From Ampullaceana balthica (taxonomy: Eukaryota; Mollusca; Gastropoda; Lymnaeidae): DNA of 64,000 nt. Both the position numbers and the translations under genes were made by a program. Shown in pieces: positions 32,325-43,656 of this stretch (its first letter is position 1; every line of letters starts with the position of its first letter). Under the pieces are notes generated by a model. It had not been told where the DNA came from, ran no database searches, and saw nothing but the letters and a program-made list of their open reading frames with translations. The stretch lies in NCBI GenBank assembly GCA_944989445.1, contig CALYLW010000566.1:674641-738640 (forward strand), read 5' to 3'.

Positions 32325-33000
32325 AAATCATGGATGGCATCAAAGAAATTGAAGTTGAACGCTTATAAAACAGAAGTAATTAGTTGTGGCTCTGAAGCCA
32401 ATTTCCGGAAAGTAGCCATATCGTCGACTGAAGGTTGCACGTCTGACATCCCTTTGTCCAACACCGTCAGGATCTAGGTTTACATGTCGACAGTCAACTC
32501 ACGATGGGCTGTTAAATAAGTTTTATTATGATGGCTTGTTGTTTTGTTTTTTTTATCTTCGTGGCCTGAGTCAGTTGTTCTCAACTAAATAAGAGAACAG
32601 CAAATGCCGTAGCAGTTAACACCGTTGAGACTGGATTACTGCTATTACTGGGGACTGCTTCAAAACTAGCTGCATATAGAATCCAAAAAGTATAAAACAC
32701 TTCACCGCGCAAAGTTTTGAGGATGAGAAAGTCAGACCACAATAAAACAGGCACTTAAGAATTTACAATCGCTTACTCTGGCTAAGCACACAGATCACAT
32801 GTTGTGTGGGAGTATAACCTTATACGCTGTATTTGAAGCAATTAACAGCGGAACATGTATTTATATAGAAGCTGCTTTTCTCTATGTAGTCCCATCTAAA
32901 AATTCCTGGAGTGTATGAAACAGACGGAAGTTTTTTTTAGCGAGCTCTGCTTTTAAATCGCGACACAAAAATTGTGGAACTGTCTTCCGAAATTTTATAA
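32325..33000 (+). pseudogene. Decayed L2/CR1-like LINE reverse transcriptase
   Basis: Pieces in shifting frames follow the RT order. WMASKKLKLNAYKTEVISCG matches the 'NKLKLNxxKTEvi.fGs' block, then GCTSDIPLSNTVRI and a degraded 'lGVyxDs' block. GTASKLAAYRIQKVQNTS matches 'LAxLQRVQNxAAR', and WNCLPKF at about 32975 matches 'LWNSLP'. Many frameshifts and stops are present. The 3' segment corresponds to that seen at 17-330. Confidence 0.7.
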
Positions 33001-33924
33001 ATTTTTTGACAACAAACACAATATTTAAGAAAAATGTAAAGACTTTTTTTTATATGAGAGTGTTTTTGAAAATAATTTCAACTGATGAAATTTTGTTGGC
33101 TGGGAAAGTACATGAAATAATTTAAAAGTTGTTTTTTTAATGACGAGAAACTACTTTTATTACGAAGAGAGAAATCGTTTTAAAATTATTGAACACTAAA
33201 TAATAACAAGCGTTAAAAAATGACGACACATTTTTATTTAATTTTCATTATTAAACATTATCCATCCAAATATACCTCTAATCGACATTTCTTTAGTTCA
33301 ACACATCTTTAGCTTATGTCTCTCGTCAAAGGAAACCACGGGGTGGAATGAGTGTCAAACAAACCCACCCACGACAAGCACTTTCTTGATCATTGATCTG
33401 TTGAACAGCTGACAAGTGTGTGTCGTCTGTCACTACGACATTCACCACGTGGGGAAACAAAACGACACAAATGGATTCTTTTGTTGCGCTGAAACCAGGT
33501 GTGAAAAAGGAAGTAATCGCGAAAAGCCGAAAACAATCTAATGGACCGAAAGTGGCCATGTTATCATCACCTTACTATCATTTATTGTTATCAAGGCTTT
33601 GCAAACAAAAAAAAATTTTAAAAATAAACCAAAGAACTTGTTTAATTGTTTCAGTTTGCTCAGCACAATTTCAATACAAAGCGGGTCCGAACGTTGTGTC
33701 ACTGCTGGGATTGAAAGGGTTGGTTAGTATTTCTGTTATTAAAGACAACATGAACGCTAAAACTGACGTCAGAATTTCCAACACGAATGTAGAAACAGTC
33801 CCACTCCACACAGCCAAATATCCTGAATATGAAAGGGCAAAACACACCATCACTGACGAGGGCAAGCGATAACATGTAACAAGAGCAAACAGATGCAGTT
33901 ATCGCAAGGAAATGCTGGGGATGG
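33001..33924. other. No gene assigned; long frames of doubtful status
   Basis: A 150-codon plus frame (33420-33872) and overlapping minus frames occupy this stretch. 'tttaattgtttcag' at about 33655 could be an acceptor, with the plus frame continuing to a stop at 33870. I see no domain, and codon character does not separate the strands, so no CDS is called. Confidence 0.3.
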
Positions 33925-33932
33925 GTAGGGCT

Positions 33933-34101
33933 CAATGTTCCCTTTAAGCTGCGCAGAAATCTGACCGACGCCGCGCAGCAGTTTAGGATTACCGCACAGC
34001 AAATTTTGTAAAATATTGCGGGAAAAAAGATGCTGCGCAACTTTACACACGAGTTTTTTTTTACTTTGCACACGGAGCGACGAACCTTAAAGGGAACATT
34101 G
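33933..34101. mobile_element. hAT MITE with exact 8-bp target duplication
   Basis: Ends CAATGTTCCCTTTAAG and CTTAAAGGGAACATTG are perfect inverted repeats. GTAGGGCT flanks both sides (33925-33932 and 34102-34109). The interior has G+C-rich 'gctgcgcag' motifs. A truncated relative lies inside the 4081-4519 element. Confidence 0.9.
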
Positions 34102-34319
34102 GTAGGGCTTGCTCTCTATATCACAACACAAGCCCTAACGCATGGAAAAACGCATAGGTAGTCCTGCTCAAGAGGACTCGGTGTCGAGACCTATAGGCAG
34201 ACAAAAGATAGTATGGCGTTCACATGCAAGTTCTAGGCAGACACTATAAAGATGGCATACAACTAGATGCTAGAGTCAAACACACGGTATAGAATACACC
34301 GGGAAGATAGAGGCCGGCA

Positions 34320-34645
34320 AAGTTTGGGTCACATCAGGAAACTAGAGACAGACACACAAGGAATATGACACACCTGGAACCTATAGACATACACTCAAAG
34401 TTTAGTTGGAAGCTAGAGACAGACTCACAAAGTATGGATCACATTATAAATATAGAGACAGACACACAAATTATGGGTCACAATAGAAAGCTAGAGACAG
34501 ACAATCAAAGTATGGGTCACAGTAGGACGTTAGAGACAGACACACAAGGTATGGGTCACATTAGGATGCTAGAGAAGGACACACAAAGTATAGATCACAT
34601 TAGGATGCTAGAGACGGACACACAAAGTATAGTAAACACCTAGAA
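34320..34645. repeat. Minisatellite, about 38-bp unit
   Basis: Eight to nine units read approximately 'gctagagacagacacacaaa' followed by 'gtatgggtcacattagga'. Confidence 0.9.
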
Positions 34646-34668
34646 GCAAAAGAAAAAAGACGTTAAGG

Positions 34669-34871
34669 CAGTGTTTCTCAATTATTTTTCTGTCATGCCC
34701 CCCCCCCTTAGGAAGAAAGAAAACATTTCGCACCCCCGCGCGACTGTAAATAGTATCATTTGTCTATAAAATTGTTATAAGTGCACCTCTGCATAAAGGT
34801 CAAACGAGCCCCCCTTTACGGACCCTCACACCCCCCCCCCGGGGGCGGTCCCCACTTTTTGAGAAACACTG
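34669..34871. mobile_element. hAT MITE (CAGTGTTTCTCAA) with exact 8-bp duplication
   Basis: Left end CAGTGTTTCTCAA and right end TTTGAGAAACACTG are inverted repeats. CGTTAAGG flanks both sides (34661-34668 and 34872-34879). The 203-bp interior is C- and G-run rich. CAGTGTTTCTCAA is a widespread Charlie-type hAT terminus. Confidence 0.9.
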
Positions 34872-34879
34872 CGTTAAGG

Positions 34880-35389
34880 TAATATCGGGCTTGTTTCTTT
34901 GAGGTGCGGTATAAATGGCTGATTTTGGGTTGTTGTTTTTTAAATTTTTATTATTATTATTTTTAAAACTTTCAAATGGAATTTCGCGTACAAGAACACA
35001 AGAAATGTTATACTTTATACACATTTTACTGACAGGAAAAAGAAAGTTAAACATTTTTAGGAAGCACAATGTAATCGCGGTGCGTTTTTAAAAAGAGATT
35101 CTCTCAGAAGATAAGCTATAACGTAGAATGAAATACAGAACTAATATCGTTGGAGTCAAGTAACGAATAGAAATGCGTGGATTAATCATTGAAAAAAGCT
35201 GTGGATCAAATGCCATGCGGAGATTATCTAAGTGTTTTTATAGTCCGGGAGAGCAAAACCCATGGATCAGAAGACAAAAAAATGACATTTGGTCTGTGAG
35301 GACGAAGAAATTTGGTTTGAAGGGCTGTACAAATAAATCTTTAAGTGGCACGAAATTTTATCTTTAAGAACAAGGATCCTTTTTTGGTA
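34880..35389. other. No gene recognised
   Basis: A+T-rich. The last part grades into the minisatellite that follows ('gaagaaatttggtttgaagg' at about 35300). Confidence 0.4.
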
Positions 35390-35830
35390 AGGAGTGGGAA
35401 ATTCAATCTATAAGAACAGGGTAATCTGAATTATAATGAAAGGGAAATTTGGTTTGTAATGACGGGACAGTTTAGATCTGCAAAACAGGTAATTTTGGTT
35501 TGTAATGACGGGACAGTTTAGATCTGCAAAACAGAGAAATTTGGTTTGTAATGACGGGACAGTTTAGATCTCCAAAACAGGGAAATTTGGTTTGTAATGA
35601 CGGGACAGTTAAGATCTTCAAAACAGAGAAATTTGGTTTGTAATGACGGGACAGTTTAGATCTGCAAAACAGGGAAATTTGGTTTGTAATGACGGGACAG
35701 TTTAGATCTGCAAAGCAGAGAAATTTGGTTTGTAATGACGGGACAGTTTAGATCTGCAAAACAGGGAAATTTGGTTTGTAATGACGGGACAGTTTAGATC
35801 TGCAAAACAGGGAACTTTGGTCGTCTGTAA
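35390..35830. repeat. 46-bp minisatellite, about 9 copies
   Basis: The unit reads 'ttggtttgtaatgacgggac' then 'agtttagatctgcaaaacag' then 'rgaaat'. Copies are nearly identical in the centre and diverge at the left edge. Confidence 0.95.
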
Positions 35831-35984
35831 GTTCAAACAATTTTTGTCGGTATGGTTTGGGCTATTGGGTGTTTGTCTTGAAAACACTACTAGCTCAGTA
35901 TTTAGTTAACCATACCGTTTATATTGACTTAAGGACAATAACTTAATGGCATAACAGCAAAATTTGTTTTGGCCTTAAATGTTT

Positions 35985-37020
35985 ACCATGTTTTTTAAAT
36001 CATTTATAACAAAACGTGGAGTCTGCTTGATTGTTTGATTACTTGTCGCAAAAACTTTGGATCTACATTCAACCCAGTTGAATGACATGACCCATGGGCG
36101 TCGATGACATGTCTGTCACCGCCTTGGTTTCCTGTACAAACACACCCGGCCGGGTCAGTCTGGAGAATAGACTAATCCATGAGTATGGGACTCTTACACC
36201 ACACGGGATCAACGTTGTGTTCGCACTGACAAGCTGATTGATTGGCCACACCCACCCTATCCCGTCCTATATAAGCTCTTACTTTTCTCTCCTTACTTTA
36301 TCCCTACTGGACTGCTTGGATTTCACCGCAGCTAAGTGTTTTTTTATTATTATTTCGTGTTATTCGTTTCATGTGTGTACTATTTGTCCGTTGAGGAAGG
36401 CTCTTTGCCGAAACGTTCGCTGTTGTGTTACGTCTTGTCAGGCCTACTAATACCCTGTTTTTAATATTATAAATTTACCTAACCCAGTTCCCAGTATGCT
36501 AGCGATATGAAATTTTCCATGCAGACTCGTGGCAACGATAAAAATGATCTATCAAAATTTCACATCGATCGAATGTACTGTAATTAAATTAATTAGTTTT
36601 TAGATTATCTCAATATATCTCTATGTAGCATGTAAATTTTGGTGCTAGACTGTCGCTGTTCATATTATATTGAACAGCATTTTTAATATTTTCCTATCTC
36701 GCGATATCACGCGTATTATATTGACGATACTTTTAAAAAAATATATTCCCGATCTGTAAATGTTTATGCTAGTCTGGCGCGCAGTGCGCATTATGTCAAA
36801 CTTGTTTTATAACACTTTTCCCGTGATTAAATCTAGCTGAAATTTAGCAGTCAAACTGTAGTGGGTTTTTTTCCCATTGCTATAAATCCTTTATATATGA
36901 GGCATAACAAAAATTTTGGATCTTAGGATTGTCGTGCGATGCGCATTATAATGAACATAATTTTAGTAATGTCTAGTATATATAATAAGGATATATAGTC
37001 GAAAACTTTGTTTTTTTCGG
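35985..37020. repeat. Family R copy, split by a 401-bp insertion
   Basis: Left part to 36079, right part from 36490. After the insertion the family core resumes ('agtatgctagcgatatgaaa', 'cgatcgaatgtactgtaatt', 'catattatattgaac'). A second terminal-like motif, 'aaatcctttatatatgagg', lies at about 36884, so part of another copy may be fused at the right. Confidence 0.6.
36080..36480 (+). mobile_element. 401-bp insertion with 9-bp duplication and TATA-like promoter
   Basis: AACCCAGTT lies at 36071-36079 and again at 36481-36489, flanking 401 bp. Inside are CACACCCACCC and 'cctatataagctc' (TATA-like) and, near 36392, 'gttgaggaaggctctttgcc' followed by 'gaaacgttcgc'. The last phrase is common in the repeats that end Penelope-like retroelements and has the form of a hammerhead ribozyme core (TTGAGGA, a GGC/GCC stem, GAAAC). 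I see no reverse transcriptase. Assignment to Penelope-like pseudo-LTRs is inference. Confidence 0.45.
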
Positions 37021-37044
37021 GTTTTTAATCATTTTGTTTTATTC

Positions 37045-37485
37045 CATTGACAGATTGACCAGTCTTAGTACACATTGACCAGTATGACGACACACTGACC
37101 AATATCTAAGCAAATGAACCAAATCATTGCAAACTGACCAATTTCATGGCAGATAGACTAATGTCATGTGGAATACCATGGCATATTGCCCAGTATCTCG
37201 ACAGACTGACTACTGTCCCGACAGATTCACTACTGTCCCGACAGGTTGACTACTGTCCCGACAGATTGACTAGTTTTACGACAGATTGACTACTGTCCCG
37301 ACAGACTGACTAGTTTTACGACAGATTGACTACTGTCCCGACAGACTGACTAGTTTTACGACAGATTGACTACTGTCCCGACAGACTGACTAGTTTTACG
37401 ACAGATTGACTACTGTCCCGACAGACTGACTAGTTTTACGACAGATTGACTACTGTCCCGACAGACTGACTAGTTTCCATGCCAA
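37045..37485. repeat. 20-bp minisatellite with 40-bp higher-order unit
   Basis: Two 20-mers alternate: 'cgacagattgactactgtcc' and 'cgacagactgactagtttta'. Five strictly alternating 40-bp pairs occupy about 37265-37480; the left part contains single diverged units ('tgaccagtatgacgacacac'). Confidence 0.95.
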
Positions 37486-37849
37486 TCAATATTTATTTTA
37501 GTTATGAACTGCTAATGTACATGATTGTGCATCAAAAATAGCTCGAAGAATCGAAACTTTAATTTCGCATTCCCTTTTCAAATTTTCTTAAATCTGCACT
37601 TACATATTTTTATTGGTCGACAGATGTTACAAGAGGATAAGCATTGTAATTACGTATTTCAAGCGTTGCCTGCTTATTTCTATTGATATTCTTTTCACAC
37701 TCACTGACTGGCGTTTTCTTTCCTAAATCGCGATGAGAATATCTTTTGTAGATTTTTATTAGCGTTTCTTACTTTCTGGTCTTGCAGCTTGGTGTTGAAA
37801 AGACGTGTAAATAAATTTTATTTTAGTCAGTCTATGCTTTTAAATATTG

Positions 37850-38330
37850 TTTTTAAATTATTTATATTAACTCGTGCTGTCTGCTTGAGACGATGCCGAA
37901 AAAACTTTGGATCGATTTTAACCCACTTCATCGTAAGCTAGCGATCTGAAATTTTCCAGGCAGACTCGTGATGATGATAAAAATGATGTATATAAATTTC
38001 AGATAAATCGAATGCACCATAATTAAATTAATGAAATTTTAGACTATCTTTGTTTATCTCTATGTAACATGTTACATTTTTTTGCTGTAGTGTCGTGGTG
38101 CGTATTATATTGAACAACCTTTCCTATCGAGCAATAAGGTGCGTACTTTATTGACAATACTTTTTATAAACATATTACTGATCGGTGCGCATTATATTAA
38201 ACATGTTTTACGACACATAACTACAATTTTGTATTTTTGGATTGTCTTGCGCTGCGTATTATAATGAACATTCTTTTAGTTATGTCTCGTACATAAAGGA
38301 TTTGTAGTCAAAAACTTGTTGTTTTTTTAC
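37850..38330. repeat. Family R copy
   Basis: It starts 'aaattatttatattaactcg' and ends 'gtacataaaggatttgtag'. The interior contains 'gtgcgtattatattgaac', 'gtgcgcattatattaaac' and 'ctgcgtattataatgaac' as in the 27405 and 27882 copies. Confidence 0.7.
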
Positions 38331-38493
38331 GTTTTTTTAAAGTTTCCTACTTGATTATGTATGGATACCTAAGAAATTCGTCAAATCAAATGTTTAAACT
38401 TCATTTGTTAGCCACTTTTCGTTGTACGCTTATAAGGTTGATAATAACCATTTTGGTAATCTCACTTTTTGTCCATTTGTAACACTGCAATTA

Positions 38494-38499
38494 ATCCTA
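38494..38499. repeat. Left target-site duplication ATCCTA
   Basis: ATCCTA immediately precedes the AGTAGTTAGGG terminus and recurs at 52827-52832 immediately after the opposite terminus. Bases 2-6 (TCCTA) are the 5' end of a Helitron-like element whose remainder lies at 52828-53639. Confidence 0.85.
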
Positions 38500-41400
38500 A
38501 GTAGTTAGGGTTGGACGTTTCAATTATCATTTTGGTGGCGCGCCACCGTGCCGCCACCACAGCTGTTGCCTTTGCCGGTGGCGGTAATTATGTTAATTAG
38601 AGGTGTCATGTTGTTATACAACATGTTAATTAGTGTTAGACAAGTTAATTAGGGTGTCATGTTGTTACACAACATGTTTATTAGAGGTGTCATAAGTGTC
38701 ATGTTGTTGTACAACATTGTTGTTAATTATGTTAATTAGGATATCATGTTCATTAGAACATGTGGCGGGAAATTCAAATTTTCTGGTGGTTAAAGGGGGA
38801 TACTCGTGTATTTCTATTTAATGGTTACTTCCCCTTTTTAATTTTTTTTTCAATGTATTCAATTATTTAATTGTTAACTTTTTATTTAATTATTTCATAA
38901 TTGAGTGTTCCTCAAATTATTTTTATTTAATTATTGATTGATTCTCAAATTATTTTATTTTATGTATTAAGTGGTCCTAAAATTATATTTTTATATATAT
39001 TTAAAATGACGACACCAAGACCACTAAGACAGGACAAGGTAAAACATAAACAAGTATCGTACAATTTTACTGTTTATTTTTCATATAAATTTTCCGTTTC
39101 AAATTCTGTTTACATGTTATAAATAATACATTTCAGTACAAGTCAGATTTAAGTACAATGCATATAAAATATTTACATCTCATTTAAGTACATTTATGTT
39201 AATTAGACAAGTTAATTAGACGTGTCATGTTGTCATACAACATGTTAATTAGTGTTAGACATGTTCATTAGAGGTGTCATGTTGTTATACAGTATTGTTG
39301 TTAATTAATTATGTTAATTAGGATATCCTATTGTTATATGTAGGCTGTATGGCGGGAAATTCAAATTTTCTAGTGTTTAAAGGGGGATAATCGTGTATTT
39401 AATGGTTACTTCCCCTTTTTTAACTTTTTTCAAAATGTATTCAATTACTTAATTTTTAACTTTTTATTCAATTATTTCATAATTGAGTGTTCCTCAAATT
39501 ATTTTTATTTAATTATTGAGTGGTCTTAAAAAAATTTTTTTAAATTTATTTAAGTATTAAGTGGTTCTCAAGCTATTTTTTTTTAAATTGTATTTTATTT
39601 GTTGAATAGTAGTATTTTAAGGTTCTCAAGGTATTTTATTATTATTTTTTTAAATTGTATTTTATTTGTTGAATGGTCGTATTTAAAAGTTCTCAACCTA
39701 TTTCTATTTATTTTTCATTTAATTATTAAGTGGTTCTCAAGCTATTTTACTATTTTTAACTGTATTTTATTTTTCTAATGGTCATGTTTAAGGGTTTTAA
39801 GCACGGTTTTTATGTGTTTCAGGTTGTTAGGGATGTATTTTATTTGGGGTACTCTGCTGGACAGATGTTGTTGGTGGGGAATTTAATTCAAATAACATAG
39901 TGGGGGCAGTCGATGGTATAAGTTACAATTAGGAAGGGTTTAGTATATTTTATAATTAATTAGACAACTTTCGGAGGGGTGGAAAAAACCGCGGGTTTGG
40001 CTGTTGATCTGATGTTAGCATAGGTGTGGTAGTATACAGTATGTACTAAAACTGACGAAGTGGATTTAGAAGGCGTGGGTTTAGGTTAAAATCAATAGTA
40101 CAGACGACGAGAGGGTTTGGATGGACAGATGTTACCACTGGCTGTATGACCGTTTTAATAAGTTAGTGGGGGTATGGAATGTGGTCCAGGACAAGTAATG
40201 CGTTGTTTTAGGTTAAAATCAATAGTACAAATGAGGAGAGGGGTATGGGCGGGGGCAATTGCAGATGTTGGTGGTTAATTTAAGGTTGTTTTCTTTGTAA
40301 ATTTAAATAATTGTAGTAGTAGTTTTATAGGATTTTGTAAGCTAAAGCAACAGTTTTCATCTTAGTGTGGGGATCTATGTTATGAAAAGGTCTTTTTTTT
40401 TGTTCGTAGTATTTCTTAATTCTAGGATTTCCACTAAGTTTATTCGACAGCTTCAGCCATGCTTCTTATCTTAGTATTGGAATATTTTCTAAGTTTAACG
40501 GTGTTTCCTTTCTTCCTTGTAATAGTTTTTATTGGATTCATAGTTTAAGTCAAGAGGTCTTTTATGTTTCTTTTCTTAACTAGATGTAATCAGCTAGTAG
40601 TAGTAATATTTTATAAGGTTAACCGAGTCATTTTCTTCATGTTTTTATTATTCATTAGAGGTGCTTATCTTAATATCACGGACAGTTTTATAAAGTTCAA
40701 TGGTCTTTTTGGTTGTATTTTTTCATAATTAGATGTGCTCATCTACCCTTGACAATATTTTCTAAGTTGAAGGGTCTTGTTTTTTGTTGTTTCGTAACTA
40801 GAGATTCTCCTCTTAGGGACAGGGACATATTTTTTACTTTCAATGGTCGTTTTGTTTTTGTTACTTACGCATTCTCCTCTTAGGGACAGAGACAGATGTC
40901 TAGTTTCAAGGGGACTCGAGTTTGTTTCTTTTCTTAACTAGAGATTCTCATCTTAGTGTCGGAAATAGTGTTGAAGATCAATGGTCTTTTTTGTTTTTGT
41001 TATTTACATATTCTAATCTTAAGATCGAACACAGTTTTCTAAGTTACATTGTCTTTTTTGATAAGACTATTTTCTTAACTAGAGATTCTCCTCTTAGCGC
41101 AGATCACGATTCTATTAGTTCAATGGTCTTTTTGTTTTTGTTTTTTTGTTACTTACTCATTCTCCTCTTAGAGACAGCGACAGATTTCTAGTTACAAGGG
41201 AGTCATTTTCTTAGTGTTTTTATTTATTTATAAGAGTTAGTTATCTTAATGACGCGGACAGTTTTTATAAAGTTAAACAGTGTTTGTTTGTTTTTCTTTC
41301 TCCATATACTATCGGTACCAAATTTGGTAATTTTTAAAAGGTTGCTTGGCGTATTTTTGCGATAGATATTTTAGTTTGGTTGATCAATATTATTTAAACT

Positions 41401-42726
41401 TGAAGAAATTTTTAATAGTGTCAGGTAGACTTTGATAAAGTGGGTAGGGCTTTATAATTCAACCATTCAACAGGTGTTGTAAATATTTTTTAACTGAGGT
41501 TTTTTTTTATTCGTAAGAGTAGCTTTTTAAAAGTAATTTATTATTCTGTAAATTAATTTTAATTTTTGTAAACAAAGTTATCTGACTATTGTATTTTGTT
41601 GTCTAGTTTTAAGCGAAATTCAAGTGTAAAATAAGTGATCTCTTGTAAATTTTTTGTAAGGAAGGTTATAATTTATGGTTTTGGTTAAGACTTCAAAAAA
41701 TTTAAGTCAGTAGTTGTCAAATTGGTAGGTAATTTTTGAGGAAGGGAAAATATGTGAAAATAGGTGATCGTTGTAGCGAAAGTTTAGGAAGCTATGGTGT
41801 ATCACTAGGGGTTATTACAAGTGATTGGTAAAGATTTACAGGTTTATGTTTATACTTGGAACACTAACGATTAGAGGATGTGGTATCTAGTTCGTCACCA
41901 CATGTTAATAGACGAGAGTGTCTTATTGATCAGGGAAGGGAAACAGATGGGTTAAGCTACAGGCGAAAAGATGCAGGCTTGTGAAATATAAAATAGGTCA
42001 ACTACTCGGTGAGATTCCTATATACAGGTGGTTGTGAAAACTTATTTGTTTGAAGGACAGTAAAGAATTAGAGTGGTTGCAGTAGTTTGTTCGTTTCATC
42101 AAGTCCCTAGGGTTGCTGTTGTATGTTCATTATATGTCTTTCACATGTATACAACAAACCGGTACAATAATCCAAAAAGTTAGCTCCTCGTTTTCCATCT
42201 GTAAGGTCCCATACGCGGGATGGTTTAAACTATTTTTGTTTAAGTAATGTAAGCTTTGAGTTTTAGAGTTATGTTTTACAAATAGGAACTCACACTGTCA
42301 CATGACACGAGTTTTTACAATAAGGCTCTAAGTTTCTCCCCTTTTAGTCTCGTCTTGTTAATAGGTGTGATAGAAAGTCTGCGGTAAAGACTAGTTGTAT
42401 TTAGCTTTATGTGCACAGTCTCCTAGTTCACGCGTTTTCTATGTGAATGCAATTTGTATCTAGCCTCGTATACTAGATTTTATGACTCAAAAACCCAAAT
42501 GTCCAACCCCAGTAGCTAAGTGATAGCCTCCGAGACTTGAATTTACAAAGGCAAGAAAGTCTAAACAGAGTTTATTGATACATAAGACTATAACTATAAT
42601 TTATAAATATAACAAATCAATGTTGTTTATTTTTCCTATTTAATCATATTATGTAGTAGGTCCACAATACTTTGGTTTGATAATTATAAAAACGAACTTT
42701 TAAATAAATTATTAATGAGTTTCTCT

Positions 42727-43656
42727 TTATCTTGACGCAACTACGGTGGCAACGGCACCAAGACCAATAGCAGTAAATAATACACCTTTCCATATCTTCC
42801 CCGCTAAGTCCCCGTGGTCTTGGAAGTACTCAACAAATGTATCCTGAAATTTAGAAATAATACATGTTGTTTGTTGTATTTTAAAAAGGCACCTTAACTT
42901 TATTGTAACTAGCATGGAATGAGCGGCAACTCCTCAATACATGTCAAATTAGGTAGTAAAGAGAAAATAGTGATGATAAGTGAACTCTGTCTTATGACCG
43001 GTCAACTGTTAACATAAATAACTAAAACTATTTAGACACCCCCTCACCTAATTAATTAAAATAATAAAGATAATTACCCATCCACCATTGTCGAGAATCC
43101 ATATACCAAGTTTGTTAGCAACATATTTTCCAACAAATAATCCAATTTTCTTTTGATATTGTTTTGACCTCAAAGAATATGAGTCACTGATTTTATCAGA
43201 TTCTGATTCATCTTTTACGATATTGTCAACGTAGTACTTAGCAAGTCTAGCTCCAAAGGCATAAACAGCAACAATTCTTCCCCACGTAACTTGTCCATCT
43301 TCAAAGATTTCATCAGCAACAATAACAAAAGTTGGAAATGTATTGGTTTCATTAGGTTTTAGTCTACTGACCATGCCTTTAAAAACTAAATCATAACGAT
43401 CTGACAACTCTTTAACAGTTCGCCTTAATGTGCTACAATATCTATTGGGAGGTTTTTTAGAATTTGTTTGGTTAAAATTCAGAACTAAATCTTCTCCCAT
43501 AGACTCTGCATCATGACGAACTTGATCCAACGATGAGTTAGAAAATGTTTGTCTACGATCTTCTCTCACTCGGCCAATATCATTTAGTCCACGGGCTGAT
43601 AAAACACCAAAGCGTTGAGTTACTTGGACAAATAAATTTTTGTTGGAACCGGCCAT
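42727..43656 (-). CDS. Bcl-2 family apoptosis regulator, left-arm copy (2 exons)
   Basis: Exon 1 is 43656-43078 (193 codons) and exon 2 is 42843-42727 (38 codons plus stop), a 231-residue protein. That is close to Bcl-xL in length. The intron has GT (GTAATT) and AG (TTTCAG) borders and is phase 0. Residues 77-90 (LRRTVKELSDRYDL) look like BH3. Residues 116-135 (EIFEDGQVTWGRIVAVYAFG) are BH1, with the key WGR. Exon 1 ends WILDNGGW and exon 2 begins DTFVEYF, so BH2 is split exactly after the Trp, the position of the conserved intron in animal BCL2 and BCL2L1. About 20 C-terminal residues (VLFTAIGLGAVATVVAS, basic ends) form a tail anchor, as used for mitochondrial or ER membranes. The fold and motif set suggest a multidomain family member. 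Pro-survival function is inferred, since Bax-like proteins share BH1-BH3. The gene points outward, away from the loop. Confidence 0.85.

Noticed and set aside
33420..33872. 150-codon plus frame
   Set aside because: Minus-strand frames of comparable length overlap it, there is no recognisable domain and no clear gene structure, so it is not called as a gene.
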